From Gammaproteobacteria bacterium (GTDB lineage Bacteria; Pseudomonadota; Gammaproteobacteria; Steroidobacterales; UBA11654), in NCBI GenBank assembly GCA_002691465.1, contig NZHP01000030.1, positions 1-54,171 on the forward strand: a stretch of 54,171 nt of DNA, written 5' to 3'. How positions within the stretch are numbered: the first letter of the stretch is position 1; each line of letters begins with the position of its first letter. Below, piece after piece: positions 17,192-27,198 of this stretch. The position numbers and the translations under genes were made by a program. The notes under the pieces are model-generated. The model was given only the letters and a program-made list of their open reading frames with translations. It was not told the DNA's origin and did not search any database.

Positions 17192-18541
17192 ATGCCAATG
17201 AAAAATAATGCTCCCAAATTAACAGTCGGTCCTGTCTCAGGATCCATTTTATCAATGATGCTACCCATGGCCTTGGGTATCTTGGTAATGATAGGTAACG
17301 GTCTTGTTGATGCCTATTTTATAGGTCAGTTGGGCTATGCTCAGCTGGCTGCAGTCAGTTATGCGTTTCCAGTTTGGTTTGTTGCAGCAGGAATAGTAAT
17401 GGGCCTTGGCACAGGCACATCATCTGTTTTATCCAGGTTTATAGGCAGCGGAGACACAAAAAGTGTAAAACAAATAGCCACGCACTCGATGATACTTGCT
17501 GTTTTAGCAGGAGCTGTTGTCACTGCCATTGGACTTGTTTCCATAGATTCTCTGTTTAGCCTGCTTGGCGCCAATGAAGAAACAATGCCATTCGTTAAGT
17601 CTTACATGACAATTTATTACTGGGGCTCATTATTTCTAGGTATACCGTTTATAGGAAATTCAATCTTGAGGGCCAACGGCGATGCCAAAACACCTTCTAT
17701 GCTGGTAGCCTTTTCTGCAATAGTGAATGCCGCATTAGATCCTATTTTAATCTTTGGCTGGTTTGGGTTTCCAGAAATGGGGGTGGCAGGGGCTGCTCTT
17801 GCAAGTGTGATCTCAACAGTTGCATTTCTTTTTGCTTCGCTATGGGTGCTCATTATTCGTGATAATTTGCTCACATCAATTGGGCACAGTCTTTCCTCAA
17901 TGATTTCGTCTTGGAAGCAGGTGCTTCATGTTGGCTTGCCTGCTATTGCAAGCAACCTAATTGCTCCGGTTTCAAGTGCTTTCGTAACTGCTCTAGTCAG
18001 CACCTATGGACAAGAAGCGGTCGCAGCTTACGGCTTGGCTGGAAGAATTGAGGCTCTCGTGATTGTTTTGTTGATGGCGCTGGGTGGAGCGACAGCTCCA
18101 TATGTAGGACAAAACTATGGTGCTAAAAAATTTGATCGCTTAGTCGATGGTTTTAAGTTCTCAGCAAGATTTGCTCTCTTCTATGCCATATTCTGTATCA
18201 TTCTTTTGTATTTCATCTCATCAACTATTCTTGGTGTATTTACAGATAACGAAGATGTAATTCGACTGGCCATGATTCAACTGATGATTTGCCCTTGGGG
18301 CTATGGTTTTTTGGGTATAGCCTCAATTTGCAATGGCTCCTTTAATGCATTTGGAAGGCCCTTGCCGGCAATGACAATTTCAATTTCAAGAACGCTCGTA
18401 ATATTTGTACCCCTTGCATACGCGCTCGCATATTATCTTGGCTTTCAAGGAATACATATCGCTCAAGTTTTGGCCAATATTTTTGCAGGTTGCGTGGCTA
18501 TTGCCTGGTACAGAAAAATATTTAAAGAAGTCACTGCCTAG
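17192..18541 (+). CDS. MATE-family multidrug/sodium antiporter
   Basis: Inner-membrane exporter of the multidrug and toxic compound extrusion family, 449 residues with about 12 hydrophobic helices. The two-fold repeat is visible: PMALGILVMIGNGLVDAYFI and GTGTSSVLSRFIGSGD in the first half, and PAIASNLIAPVSSAFVTALV, AAYGLAGRIEAL and APYVGQNYGA in the second. It lies 45 bases after the aldehyde dehydrogenase gene on the same strand and may be read from the same promoter. It converges with acs with one base between the stops. The substrate cannot be read from sequence. Confidence 0.88.
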   Translation: MPMKNNAPKLTVGPVSGSILSMMLPMALGILVMIGNGLVDAYFIGQLGYAQLAAVSYAFPVWFVAAGIVMGLGTGTSSVLSRFIGSGDTKSVKQIATHSMILAVLAGAVVTAIGLVSIDSLFSLLGANEETMPFVKSYMTIYYWGSLFLGIPFIGNSILRANGDAKTPSMLVAFSAIVNAALDPILIFGWFGFPEMGVAGAALASVISTVAFLFASLWVLIIRDNLLTSIGHSLSSMISSWKQVLHVGLPAIASNLIAPVSSAFVTALVSTYGQEAVAAYGLAGRIEALVIVLLMALGGATAPYVGQNYGAKKFDRLVDGFKFSARFALFYAIFCIILLYFISSTILGVFTDNEDVIRLAMIQLMICPWGYGFLGIASICNGSFNAFGRPLPAMTISISRTLVIFVPLAYALAYYLGFQGIHIAQVLANIFAGCVAIAWYRKIFKEVTA

Positions 18542-18542
18542 T

Positions 18543-20507
18543 TCATTCTTTGCCTTGAAGTTGCTTTATGATTGACTCATCCTCAAGCGTCGATATGTCT
18601 TGAGTGATTGCCTCTTCTCGGGCTATTGCACGAAGCAACCTTCTCATGATCTTCCCAGAACGTGTTTTTGGCAAATTATCTGAAAAACGAATCTCATCAG
18701 GCTTTGCTATCGCGCCAACCTGTTCGTTGACCCACTCTCTCAAGCCTTGTTGCATTTTTTTTGCATCTTCACCAGTCGGTCTATTTCCTTTTGTGACAAC
18801 AAAAGCAAAAATACTCTCGCCCTTGACATCATGTGGCTTACCCACGACTGCCGCTTCAGCAACTTTCTCATTTGAGACAAGTGCCGACTCAACCTCCATG
18901 GTTCCCAAACGATGGCCAGAGACATTGAGAACATCATCAATTCTTCCCATAATCCAATGGCAGCCATCTGTATCTTTGTATGCGCTGTCGCCAGCAACAT
19001 AATATCTTCCGTCAAACTTATCCCAATAGGTTTCAATATACCTTTGATTGTCCCCCCATATGGTTCTTAACATTGAGGGCCATGGTTTTTTGATGACGAG
19101 ATACCCGCCTTGGTTTGGTGCTTCGACTGACTCGCCTGATTCATCCACAATATCAACATCAATGCCTGGCATAGGCATTGTGCATGATCCGGGCTTTGTG
19201 TTCGTAACCCCTGGAAGTGGACTGATCATTGCCCCGCCTGTCTCGGTCTGCCACCAAGTATCAACTATTGGGCAACGCTCTTTGCCAATAATGTTGTGAT
19301 ACCACATCCAAGCTTCAGGGTTTATTGGCTCACCCACAGTTCCAAGCAAACGCAGTTCTGATAAATCATAGCTTTGTGGAATTTCGTCTCCATGCTTCAT
19401 TAAAGCTCTGATTGCAGTGGGGGCAGTGTAAAAAATAGTTACGGCATGCTTTTCGCAAATCTTCCAAAACCTTCCCACATCTGGAAAAGTTGGAGCGCCC
19501 TCATAAATAAGAATTGTAGCGCCTGCAAGCAAGGGTCCGTAAGCAACATAAGTGTGTCCCGTAATCCAGCCAACGTCTGCGGTACACCAAAAAACATCGT
19601 CTTTTTTGATATCAAATATCCAAGAAAAAGTCGTTTTTGCATGCAAAATATATCCCGCGGTGGAGTGCTGTATCCCTTTAGGTTTTCCTGTGGAGCCAGA
19701 GGTATAGAGAATGAATAGAGGGTGCTCAGCATTGAGTGGTTCTGGGTCACAGTGGGAATCACAACCTGAAATTAGGTCTGCCCACCAAATGTCTCTTTCT
19801 TGATTAAATTCTACTTTTTCTCCTGTTCTTTTAAAAACCACAACATTTTTTACTTCGTGTGAAGATTGTGCCACCGCTTCGTCCGTTGCTTGCTTTAGTG
19901 GAACAATATTTCCACTCCTATATGCGCCGTCAGCCGTAATCACGATCTTTGCTTCAGCATCCTCAATCCTATCCTTAAGTGCGTTTGATGAAAAACCTCC
20001 AAACACAACTGAGTGAATTGCGCCAATTCTTGCGCATGCCTGCATGGCTATCACGGCCTCCGGGCACATAGGCATATATATAACAACCCTGTCCATCTGC
20101 ACTACTCCCAGCTTTTTTAGCCCATTGGCAAATTGAGAAGTTCTTGAAAGAAGCTCTTTGTATGTGATGCGCTCAGATTTTCCATCTTCTGCCTCAAAGA
20201 TAATTGCAGTTTTTTCGGGATTATTGCTGGCATTTACATCCAATGAGTTGAAAGAAGCATTGATCTCTCCGTCATTGAACCATTCATAATTAGGCGCCTT
20301 TGATTCATCCAGTATATTCTTAAATGGAAGAAACCAATCCAACTCATCCTTTGCTAATTTTGCCCAATACTCAATGTGATTCCGTGAAGCTTCTTCTTTT
20401 AACCTCTCCGCTTCTTCCTTATTAAGATTGGCTTGTTTGATAAACTTTTTTGAAGGAGCAAAACTCCTGGACTCATTCAATATCGACTCTATTAGCTCAT
20501 CTGTCAT
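18543..20507 (-). CDS. acs: Acetyl-CoA synthetase (AMP-forming)
   Basis: Activates acetate with ATP and CoA to acetyl-CoA through an acetyl-adenylate. The 654-residue length matches Acs. Motifs in order: [16 protein letters not shown] near the N-terminus (the ACAS_N region), [20 protein letters not shown], the P-loop [45 protein letters not shown], and the C-terminal [14 protein letters not shown] whose Lys is the regulatory acetylation site in the family. A propionyl-CoA synthetase is possible but less likely from the WWQTETGG region. It is 18 bases downstream of the HNH gene and probably shares its transcript. Confidence 0.92.
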   Translation of the reverse strand: MTDELIESILNESRSFAPSKKFIKQANLNKEEAERLKEEASRNHIEYWAKLAKDELDWFLPFKNILDESKAPNYEWFNDGEINASFNSLDVNASNNPEKTAIIFEAEDGKSERITYKELLSRTSQFANGLKKLGVVQMDRVVIYMPMCPEAVIAMQACARIGAIHSVVFGGFSSNALKDRIEDAEAKIVITADGAYRSGNIVPLKQATDEAVAQSSHEVKNVVVFKRTGEKVEFNQERDIWWADLISGCDSHCDPEPLNAEHPLFILYTSGSTGKPKGIQHSTAGYILHAKTTFSWIFDIKKDDVFWCTADVGWITGHTYVAYGPLLAGATILIYEGAPTFPDVGRFWKICEKHAVTIFYTAPTAIRALMKHGDEIPQSYDLSELRLLGTVGEPINPEAWMWYHNIIGKERCPIVDTWWQTETGGAMISPLPGVTNTKPGSCTMPMPGIDVDIVDESGESVEAPNQGGYLVIKKPWPSMLRTIWGDNQRYIETYWDKFDGRYYVAGDSAYKDTDGCHWIMGRIDDVLNVSGHRLGTMEVESALVSNEKVAEAAVVGKPHDVKGESIFAFVVTKGNRPTGEDAKKMQQGLREWVNEQVGAIAKPDEIRFSDNLPKTRSGKIMRRLLRAIAREEAITQDISTLEDESIIKQLQGKE

Positions 20508-20525
20508 GACAAACCCTTTAAGAAA

Positions 20526-21158
20526 TTAATTTTTTGAAATTAATGGTGATGCCTCTTTTGAATGCATTCTCTCAATGATAGGGCTAGATTTTGGAATATG
20601 GCTCAAAAGAAAGCTCATTTGATCAGCCAATATATTTCTTCCTTGAAGCAAAATGTACTCGGCATAAGATGGAGCAAACGGAATTGCAAGAAGAGCCATG
20701 CTTGCTTCCTCCGGGGTTTTTCCGCCTTTTATATTGTTGCAGCGCTTGCAGGCACTTACCACATTCTGCCACATATCCTGACCGCCTCTGCTTATCGGCG
20801 TCACATGATCCCTGGTCAACTCTCTCTTGCTGTATTGAGACCCACAATATAGACACAGGTGGTCATCTCTCTTAAAAAGAGTTTGGTTATTCAATGGTGG
20901 TGTAAAGTCTGAAAGCTTTTGTTGAAAATGTTTAGATCGTCCTCTTGTGGCGACAATAGAATTGATATTTATTTGGCTTCTGAGACCAGATTTAGCATTG
21001 ATTCCGCCTCTGATTGAATAAAGGTTATCTCCCAAGGTATAAACCACGTCTCCAACAGAATAAAGTTTAGCTGCTTCCTTAAAGTCTATCCACTCAAGAG
21101 GTAGGCCCGTTGTGTCAATTCTGAGGGTGCGGTGAGGAAAGTTTATTAAGTTATTCAT
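20526..21158 (-). CDS. HNH endonuclease family protein
   Basis: A 210-residue protein with a C-terminal HNH nuclease domain: CLYCGSQYSKRELTRDHVTP provides CxxC and the catalytic D-H, followed by SRGGQDMWQNVVSACKRCN with the Asn and the second CxxC. The N-terminal ~95 residues (RIDTTGLPLEWIDFKEAAKL) match the common proteobacterial housekeeping HNH protein, whose role is not established. I prefer the ATG at 21158; a TTG at 21188 adds 10 residues. Neither has a good ribosome binding site. Nothing around it suggests restriction-modification or a mobile intron. It is divergent from pntAA and upstream of acs. Confidence 0.8.
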   Translation of the reverse strand: MNNLINFPHRTLRIDTTGLPLEWIDFKEAAKLYSVGDVVYTLGDNLYSIRGGINAKSGLRSQININSIVATRGRSKHFQQKLSDFTPPLNNQTLFKRDDHLCLYCGSQYSKRELTRDHVTPISRGGQDMWQNVVSACKRCNNIKGGKTPEEASMALLAIPFAPSYAEYILLQGRNILADQMSFLLSHIPKSSPIIERMHSKEASPLISKN

Positions 21159-21268
21159 TTGAAATACTATAAAGGCTTTTTGTGACAAAAATAATAAATA
21201 TTTGGGATTTTTTCATAGGCATGATAGTCTTTCGCACCAACTGAATAGAACTATCAAAAAATAAATAC

Positions 21269-22384
21269 GTGGCTATTAAAATTGCAGTTGTAAATGAGTT
21301 TATAAATGATGAAACACGCGTTGCTGTTGTTCCAGAAATAGCTCAAAAAATCGCCTCCAATAATGTCTCTTTTGTAATCGAAAAAAACGCTGGTGCAGCA
21401 TCGGGATTTTTGGACTCAGACTATCCTGAAAATGCATGCAAATTTGTAAAATCTTCGTCTGATGCTCTGAATGACGCAGACGTCATTTTCAAAGTAAATC
21501 CGCCAACCTCAGATGACATCAGCAGCATGAAAAGAGGGGCTATTGCAATCTCTTATATGAACCCATTTCAAAATGATGCTCTCATTAAATCAATGGCCTC
21601 ATCAGGCATTGATGCTTTTTCAGTTGAGTTAATTCCAAGAATTTCTCGTGCTCAATCAATGGATGCGCTGTCATCTCAAGCATCAATCGCGGGATATAAA
21701 GCTGTAATCCTTGCTGCCAATCACGCAAATAAATTCTTTCCAATGCTGACCACTGCTGCAGGTACAGTGCGTCCCGCGCAGACTCTAATTATTGGCGCTG
21801 GTGTAGCGGGCCTTCAAGCTATTGCAACTGCAAAAAGACTTGGCTCAAGAGTTATTGCATTCGATGTTAGAGGTAGCACAAAAGAACAAATTGAATCGCT
21901 GGGAGCTCAGTTTCTAGATACGGGAATAACCGCAGAAGGTGAAGGCGGTTATGCAAGAGAGTTGACAACGGAAGAGCTTGATACTCAAAAAAAGGCTCTC
22001 TCTAAAGCAATAGGCCAATCAGATATTGTGATAACAACTGCAGCAGTGCCTGGTAAGCCTGCGCCAAAGCTTATAGATAAGAAAACAGTGGAATCAATGG
22101 CTCCAGGCTCAGTGATTATTGACCTAGGTGCCATCTCTGGAGGAAACTGCGAGCTTACTGTGCCTGATAATGTCTTGGATCATGGTGGGGTAATGATTCT
22201 AGGCCCAACCAATCTGCCTTCAACAATGCCCAAGCATGCGAGTGAGCTTTACTCAAGAAATCTTCTGAACTTCCTCTCTCCAGCACTCACTGAAGAGGGT
22301 CTTAATATTGACTGGGATGATGAAATATTTAAAGGTGCAAATATCACCCGAAACGGTGAAGTTGTCTTTGATCATGGGAGCTGA
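21269..22384 (+). CDS. pntAA: Proton-translocating NAD(P) transhydrogenase, subunit alpha part 1
   Basis: NAD(H)-binding domain I of the membrane transhydrogenase, which uses the proton gradient to reduce NADP+ with NADH. It starts with GTG at 21269. The N-terminal VVNEFINDETRVAVVPEIAQ and SRAQSMDALSSQASIAGYKA are family hallmarks; the NAD site is LIIGAGVAGLQAIATAKRLG with RGSTKEQIESLG. At 371 residues it is the split form, where the membrane part is a separate gene, rather than the fused E. coli PntA of about 510 residues. The downstream gene starts at or just after its stop. Confidence 0.95.
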   Translation: MAIKIAVVNEFINDETRVAVVPEIAQKIASNNVSFVIEKNAGAASGFLDSDYPENACKFVKSSSDALNDADVIFKVNPPTSDDISSMKRGAIAISYMNPFQNDALIKSMASSGIDAFSVELIPRISRAQSMDALSSQASIAGYKAVILAANHANKFFPMLTTAAGTVRPAQTLIIGAGVAGLQAIATAKRLGSRVIAFDVRGSTKEQIESLGAQFLDTGITAEGEGGYARELTTEELDTQKKALSKAIGQSDIVITTAAVPGKPAPKLIDKKTVESMAPGSVIIDLGAISGGNCELTVPDNVLDHGGVMILGPTNLPSTMPKHASELYSRNLLNFLSPALTEEGLNIDWDDEIFKGANITRNGEVVFDHGS

Positions 22385-22677
22385 TTGATATCGAAACGTT
22401 TATTGCAATTTACATCTTTATGTTGGCGGCCTTCACCGGCTTTGAGGTGATCTCTAAAGTTCCAGCAATTTTACATACGCCGCTCATGTCGGGGTCAAAC
22501 TTCATTCATGGTGTGGTCCTTGTAGGAGCCATTATTGCATTGGGCATGGCCGAAACAAATCTAGAAAAGACGATTGGATTTTTTGGTGTTCTTTTAGCTT
22601 CTGGCAATGCTGTTGGTGGTTATGTTGTAACCGAAAGAATGTTAGAAATGTTTAAATCTAAGAAAGACAATGAGTAG
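22381..22677 (+). CDS. pntAB: NAD(P) transhydrogenase subunit alpha part 2 (membrane subunit), no canonical start codon
   Basis: Membrane domain II (alpha-2 subunit) of the transhydrogenase; it contains PAILHTPLMSGSNFIHGVVL, the conserved helix-start motif of PntAB, and three hydrophobic helices. The first ATG (22420) would remove most of helix 1. Reading upstream in frame gives IDIETFIAIYIFMLAAFTGF, matching the usual PntAB N-terminus, but this stretch contains no ATG, GTG or TTG. The in-frame candidates are CTG at 22381, overlapping the pntAA stop as CTGA, or ATT at 22384. GGGAG lies immediately upstream at 22376-22380. I place the start at 22381; the exact codon is uncertain. It overlaps pntB by 8 bases. 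Confidence 0.88.
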   Translation: MIDIETFIAIYIFMLAAFTGFEVISKVPAILHTPLMSGSNFIHGVVLVGAIIALGMAETNLEKTIGFFGVLLASGNAVGGYVVTERMLEMFKSKKDNE

Positions 22678-24043
22678 CGTTGAAACCATAATACAAAGCA
22701 TATATGTGGTTGCCGCAGTCTTATTTATTGTTGGCCTAAAAAGAATGAGCTCTCCTACTACTGCGAGAACAGGAATCATTTGGGCAGGGGTTGGAATGTT
22801 GATGGCGACTGTTGCGACTTTCTTCTATCCTGGAATTGAGAACTTTCTTCTGATTGCAACTGCTATCTTTCTTGGCACTGTCATTGCTGGATATACCGCC
22901 AAAAAAGTTGAGATGACTGAAATGCCAGAAATGATTGCCCTTTACAATGGTATGGGCGGGGGCGCTGCTGCAGCCATAGCGGCGGTAGAATTATTCAAAG
23001 ATCATCAATTACCTCTGAGTGTTACTACATTGGCACTAATTGGAGGAATCATTGGTTCAATTTCATTCACTGGCAGCTTAATTGCGTTTGGAAAACTTCA
23101 GGGAATGATAAAAGGAACCTTCAGATTTAAAGGTCAGCACCAAATTAATATCCTGCTATTACTCGGATCAATTGCATTATCCGTTCTTGTCGTTGCAGGA
23201 TTTGATTCCAATGCAACACTAGTAACAGGAATCTTCATCATTGCCTTGATACTAGGTATCGCGATGACAATGCCAATTGGAGGAGGCGATATGGCTGTTG
23301 TAATTTCTTTATACAACGCACTAACTGGTTTGGCCGTCGGGTTTGAGGGTTATGTTTTGCAAAACTATTCAATGATTATTGCAGGCACAGTGGTTGGTGC
23401 TGCAGGGACATTGCTTACACAGTTGATGGCAAAAGCAATGAACAAAACTCTTGTCAGTGTTCTGTTCCCTTTTGGTGAAGCAGCTCAAGCAGCCGGTGAT
23501 GCTGTAGACGGAGAGATGAAGCCTATCGAGGCTGGGGATGCAGGAATTATGATGGCGTTTGCACAAAAGGTTATTATCATTCCTGGATATGGCATGGCGG
23601 TTGCTCAAGCTCAACAGAAAGTTTGGGAGCTCAGCCAACTTCTTATAGACAGAGGGGTTGATGTTAAGTTTGCCATTCATCCGGTTGCAGGAAGAATGCC
23701 TGGTCACATGAATGTTCTGTTGGCTGAAGCTGGAGTACCGTATGAATTAATTTTTGATGAGGATGAAATAAATCAAGAGTTTAAAAGTTGTGATGTTGCA
23801 CTTGTCATTGGTGCTAATGATGTCGTTAATCCAGTGGCCAGAACAGATCCATCAAGCGAAATCTATGGTATGCCGATACTGGATGCTGACTATGCATCTA
23901 ATGTAATTGTAGTCAAAAGAGGCCAAGGAACTGGCTTCTCAGGAATTGAAAATGTCCTATTCTTTCTGGATAACACTAGGATGCTTTATGGGGATGGCAA
24001 AGCTGTTGCTACAGATCTTGTGAACTCGATAAAAGAGCTCTAA
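22670..24043 (+). CDS. pntB: NAD(P) transhydrogenase subunit beta
   Basis: Combines the rest of membrane domain II with the NADP(H)-binding domain III. The first ~280 residues are strongly hydrophobic with many helices (MGGGAAAAIAAVELF, IGGGDMAVVISLYNA). The C-terminal third has the NADP site VIIIPGYGMAVAQAQ, followed by VKFAIHPVAGRMPGHMNVLLAEAGVPY (written here as two adjoining segments, FAIHPVAGRMPGHMN and VLLAEAGVPY), and IGANDVVNPVARTDP. At 457 residues it is standard. The ATG overlaps the end of pntAB by 8 bases, so the three subunits form one coupled operon supplying NADPH. Confidence 0.96.
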   Translation: MSSVETIIQSIYVVAAVLFIVGLKRMSSPTTARTGIIWAGVGMLMATVATFFYPGIENFLLIATAIFLGTVIAGYTAKKVEMTEMPEMIALYNGMGGGAAAAIAAVELFKDHQLPLSVTTLALIGGIIGSISFTGSLIAFGKLQGMIKGTFRFKGQHQINILLLLGSIALSVLVVAGFDSNATLVTGIFIIALILGIAMTMPIGGGDMAVVISLYNALTGLAVGFEGYVLQNYSMIIAGTVVGAAGTLLTQLMAKAMNKTLVSVLFPFGEAAQAAGDAVDGEMKPIEAGDAGIMMAFAQKVIIIPGYGMAVAQAQQKVWELSQLLIDRGVDVKFAIHPVAGRMPGHMNVLLAEAGVPYELIFDEDEINQEFKSCDVALVIGANDVVNPVARTDPSSEIYGMPILDADYASNVIVVKRGQGTGFSGIENVLFFLDNTRMLYGDGKAVATDLVNSIKEL

Positions 24044-24100
24044 GAAAAATAATTTTAACCTCCGTATTCCTATCACATCAGTTGTGTTATTCTCATCATC

Positions 24101-25216
24101 ATGTTTGTAGAATTTGAAATGGAGCGCTTACAGTCACTTTATGAAAATGAGGTGAAATATAACCTGAGTGACAGTGGAAACCACCCCCTATCGATGAATG
24201 ATCTTCTGTCTGAAGAAGAGATATCAAGAATCCTCAACATGGAAATATATTATGGTTACACAACCGGTGATCCACGTCTCTTATCTGCGATTGCATCCTG
24301 GTACCCAGAAAAAATTAATGAGGGCAACATTCTCGTAACAAATGGTTCTGCAGAGGCCAATTTCTTGATTGGCTGGACATTGCTTGAGCCTGATGACGAG
24401 GTCGTTATGGTTCTCCCAAATTACATGCAAGTACCCGGCCTTGCAAAAAATTTGGGGGCAAAAGTAAAAACAATTCACCTCAAAGAATCTCTTGGGTGGC
24501 ATCTGGACCTTGATGAGCTTGCATCAATGGTCAATGAAAAAACAAAATTGATTTCCATCTGCAACCCAAGCAATCCAACAGGTGCAGTAATGGCCGATGA
24601 AGAAATGCAGTCGATTGCTGAGATAGCAGAAAAACATGGTGCTTACATACACTCAGATGAGGTTTACAGGGGCTCTGAGCTTGACGGAAAAGAAACTAAG
24701 AGCTTTGTTCATTTTTATGACAAATCAATTATCTCTTGTGGTCTATCAAAATCATTTGCCCATCCAGGCCTAAGAATTGGGTGGTTGGTTGCATCGCCTG
24801 ACATCATCCAAAATATTTGGACTAGAAAAGACTATACGACTCTATGTGCTTCAGTGATTTCGCAAGAAATAGGCACCAAGATCATGACCGAACCAACCAG
24901 AAATGATATCTTGGGCCGCTCAAGTAAAATGCTTACAGAAAATTTAGTGTTGTTTCAAAGTTGGATAGATAGCCATAAGGAGATTTTCACATTCGTACCT
25001 CCCAAAGCTGGCGGCATGGCTTTTGTAGGCTACAACATGGATATCAATAGTACTGAGTTTGTTCATAAACTGAGGGTTGAGCAAAGCGTATTGATTGTAC
25101 CCGGAGATTGTTATGGAATGGATGGATATCTCAGATTTGGGATAGGGGCAAACCAAGACTACCTCAGTGAGGGCTTAGAGCTAGTCAGTGCCTGCATAAA
25201 GTCTTTGGGCTATTGA
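24101..25216 (+). CDS. Class I/II PLP-dependent aminotransferase, specificity unknown
   Basis: 371 residues of aminotransferase fold type I. Recognisable motifs are YGYTTGDPRLLSAIASWYP, VTNGSAEANFLIGW (cofactor phosphate loop), ICNPSNPTGAVM (conserved Asn), YIHSDEVYRGSEL (Asp that pairs with the pyridine nitrogen), and SCGLSKSFAHPGLRIGW with the Schiff-base Lys. The C-terminal RFGIGAN carries the substrate-carboxylate Arg. I cannot name the substrate. Starts at ATG 24101 or ATG 24119 are both plausible. Its stop overlaps the TTG start of priA, so the two are likely co-transcribed, although no functional link is evident. Confidence 0.85.
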   Translation: MFVEFEMERLQSLYENEVKYNLSDSGNHPLSMNDLLSEEEISRILNMEIYYGYTTGDPRLLSAIASWYPEKINEGNILVTNGSAEANFLIGWTLLEPDDEVVMVLPNYMQVPGLAKNLGAKVKTIHLKESLGWHLDLDELASMVNEKTKLISICNPSNPTGAVMADEEMQSIAEIAEKHGAYIHSDEVYRGSELDGKETKSFVHFYDKSIISCGLSKSFAHPGLRIGWLVASPDIIQNIWTRKDYTTLCASVISQEIGTKIMTEPTRNDILGRSSKMLTENLVLFQSWIDSHKEIFTFVPPKAGGMAFVGYNMDINSTEFVHKLRVEQSVLIVPGDCYGMDGYLRFGIGANQDYLSEGLELVSACIKSLGY

Positions 25217-27198
25217 AGAACTCAATCTTAAATATAGCTGTGGATACTCCTGTATCTCAGATTTTCGACTATTATCCTCCAGAGGGCTCAGATTGCAGCC
25301 CAAAAATAGGGCAAAGGGCTTTGGTTCCCTTTGGAAGAAGAGAGGTTGTCGGTTTTATTCATGGAATCTCAAATGATTCTTCTTTGCCAAAAAAGAAGAT
25401 TAAGTCTTGTAAATCGATAATTGATAAGGATCCCCTGATTAATGAAGGGGCTCATGAGTTGGTTTCGTGGTGTAAAAATTACTATCACCATCCTCTTGGA
25501 AAAACCTATGCTACAGCAGTTCCAAGATATCTGAGAGCAGGTAAAACTCCAGCCATTGAAAAGATGCTTTTCCAAGAATCCAAAGATAAAAAAAAGCTAA
25601 AAGCCCACCAAAAGAAAGCCTATGATGGATGTATAAAGCTGCTCAAAAAATCCGCTCCTATTCTTCTTAATGGAGTAACCGGCAGCGGCAAAACTGAGAT
25701 ATATCTTCACCTTATGGAAAGGGTTCTTTCTAAAAAGGAACAGGTGCTTTTCTTGGTGCCTGAGATTGGCCTAACCCCTCAATTATATGAGGCAATAACT
25801 TCAAGATTTGGAAATTGCGTTGGTCTAATCCACTCATCAACTACAGACAAATCAAGGGCAAAGGCGTGGCTTGCTGCTAAAGAAAACAAGCTCTCGGTCA
25901 TCTTGGGGACTCGTTCTTCCATATTTGTTCCTTTTCATTCTCTTGGGTTGATTGTCATTGATGAAGAACACGATGAATCGTATAAACAACAATCCGGGCT
26001 GATGTACTCTGCAAGAGACCTTGCCGTTGTAAAAGCTAAAAAATCAGGTTGTGGTCTGGTGCTGGGGTCTGCAACACCATCCTATGAAAGCCTCCTGAAT
26101 GCCGAGAAAGGCAAGTATAGTGAGGTGCGACTCACTAAGAAGGTTTTTTCTGCGAAGCCCCCTGAAAAAAAACTCATCAATCTGAACGCCAACTCCTCAA
26201 AAAAGGGTTTGAGTGCCCCATTATTCAGATCTATTTCTAAAGCATTAAAAAAAGGCGAGCAATCGCTGTTATTTATAAATCGAAGAGGGTACTCGCCAGT
26301 AACGATGTGTGAGGAGTGCGGCAAAATAGAGGAATGCCCAAGGTGCGAAAGCAATCTGGTCTCATACAAGGGCACGGGAAAGCTAAAGTGTCACCATTGC
26401 TCCTATCAGAAAACAGCTGGGACGGAATGTTTAGTTTGTGAAGGCAAGAAAATTACAGTTGGACATGGCACCGAAAAAATTGAAGAAGAGCTAAAGGAGA
26501 AATTCCCAAATGAGATGATCATCAGAATTGATCGTGACACAACAAGCAGCAATAAAAAAAGAATAGAGGCGTTCGGCTATGCCAAGTCTGGTGATGCAAA
26601 AATTCTAGTGGGAACACAGATGCTTACAAAAGGTCATGATTTTCCAAATCTATCACTTGTGGCTTTTGTTAATGTTGACCAAGGTCTTTTTGGTAGTGGA
26701 TATAGAAGCAGTGAGCGTTTTGCTCAACAGTATTACCAAGCATCCGGAAGATGCGGGCGAAGAAACAAAAAAGGCTTGGTATTGCTACAAACACACAATG
26801 CAGAAAATGAGGCACTTCAGGCGCTTCTGAATGATAGTTATATGGCATTCTATGAAAAAAATAAGGAAGACAGAAGGCGTTTAGAGTGGCCCCCATATAC
26901 TTATTCCTTTTTGTTGAGAGCAGAGTCTCCCAGTGAAAAAAATGTATTTCATTTCTTAGATAATATTGCTGAATTTATAAAAAATTCTGAATATATAAGC
27001 TCGATTAAGCTACTTGGGCCAATCCAATCCCCAATTGGAATAATTCGAGGCAAGAAAAGGGGTCAATTGATGCTTATAAGCAAGAACAGAAAAAAATTAC
27101 ACATGATCGGTGGACGATTGATAAGCTTTATTGATGCAAAAAAACTTGGAACAAAAGTAAAATGGTCAATTGATGTAGACCCGACTGATCACTCATGA
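25213..27198 (+). CDS. priA: Primosomal replication restart helicase PriA
   Basis: Superfamily 2 helicase that reloads the replisome at stalled forks. It starts with TTG at 25213, overlapping the previous stop (TTGA). The N-terminal DNA-binding domain begins ILNIAVDTPVSQIFDYYPP and has GQRALVPFGRREVVGF. Walker A is GVTGSGKTEIYL and Walker B is VIDEEHDESYKQQ; GTRSSIFVPF and VLGSATPSYESL follow. The zinc-binding insertion runs CEECGKIEECPRC, CHHC, C-x2-C. ILVGTQMLTKGHDFPNL and SGRCGRR are helicase motifs V and VI. At 661 residues it is slightly shorter than E. coli PriA (732). argS follows with an ATGA overlap. Confidence 0.96.
   Translation: MKNSILNIAVDTPVSQIFDYYPPEGSDCSPKIGQRALVPFGRREVVGFIHGISNDSSLPKKKIKSCKSIIDKDPLINEGAHELVSWCKNYYHHPLGKTYATAVPRYLRAGKTPAIEKMLFQESKDKKKLKAHQKKAYDGCIKLLKKSAPILLNGVTGSGKTEIYLHLMERVLSKKEQVLFLVPEIGLTPQLYEAITSRFGNCVGLIHSSTTDKSRAKAWLAAKENKLSVILGTRSSIFVPFHSLGLIVIDEEHDESYKQQSGLMYSARDLAVVKAKKSGCGLVLGSATPSYESLLNAEKGKYSEVRLTKKVFSAKPPEKKLINLNANSSKKGLSAPLFRSISKALKKGEQSLLFINRRGYSPVTMCEECGKIEECPRCESNLVSYKGTGKLKCHHCSYQKTAGTECLVCEGKKITVGHGTEKIEEELKEKFPNEMIIRIDRDTTSSNKKRIEAFGYAKSGDAKILVGTQMLTKGHDFPNLSLVAFVNVDQGLFGSGYRSSERFAQQYYQASGRCGRRNKKGLVLLQTHNAENEALQALLNDSYMAFYEKNKEDRRRLEWPPYTYSFLLRAESPSEKNVFHFLDNIAEFIKNSEYISSIKLLGPIQSPIGIIRGKKRGQLMLISKNRKKLHMIGGRLISFIDAKKLGTKVKWSIDVDPTDHS

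Noticed and set aside
20526-21158. HNH gene as a restriction or homing endonuclease
   Set aside because: No methyltransferase, intron or inverted repeats nearby; it resembles the common stand-alone HNH protein found beside housekeeping genes.
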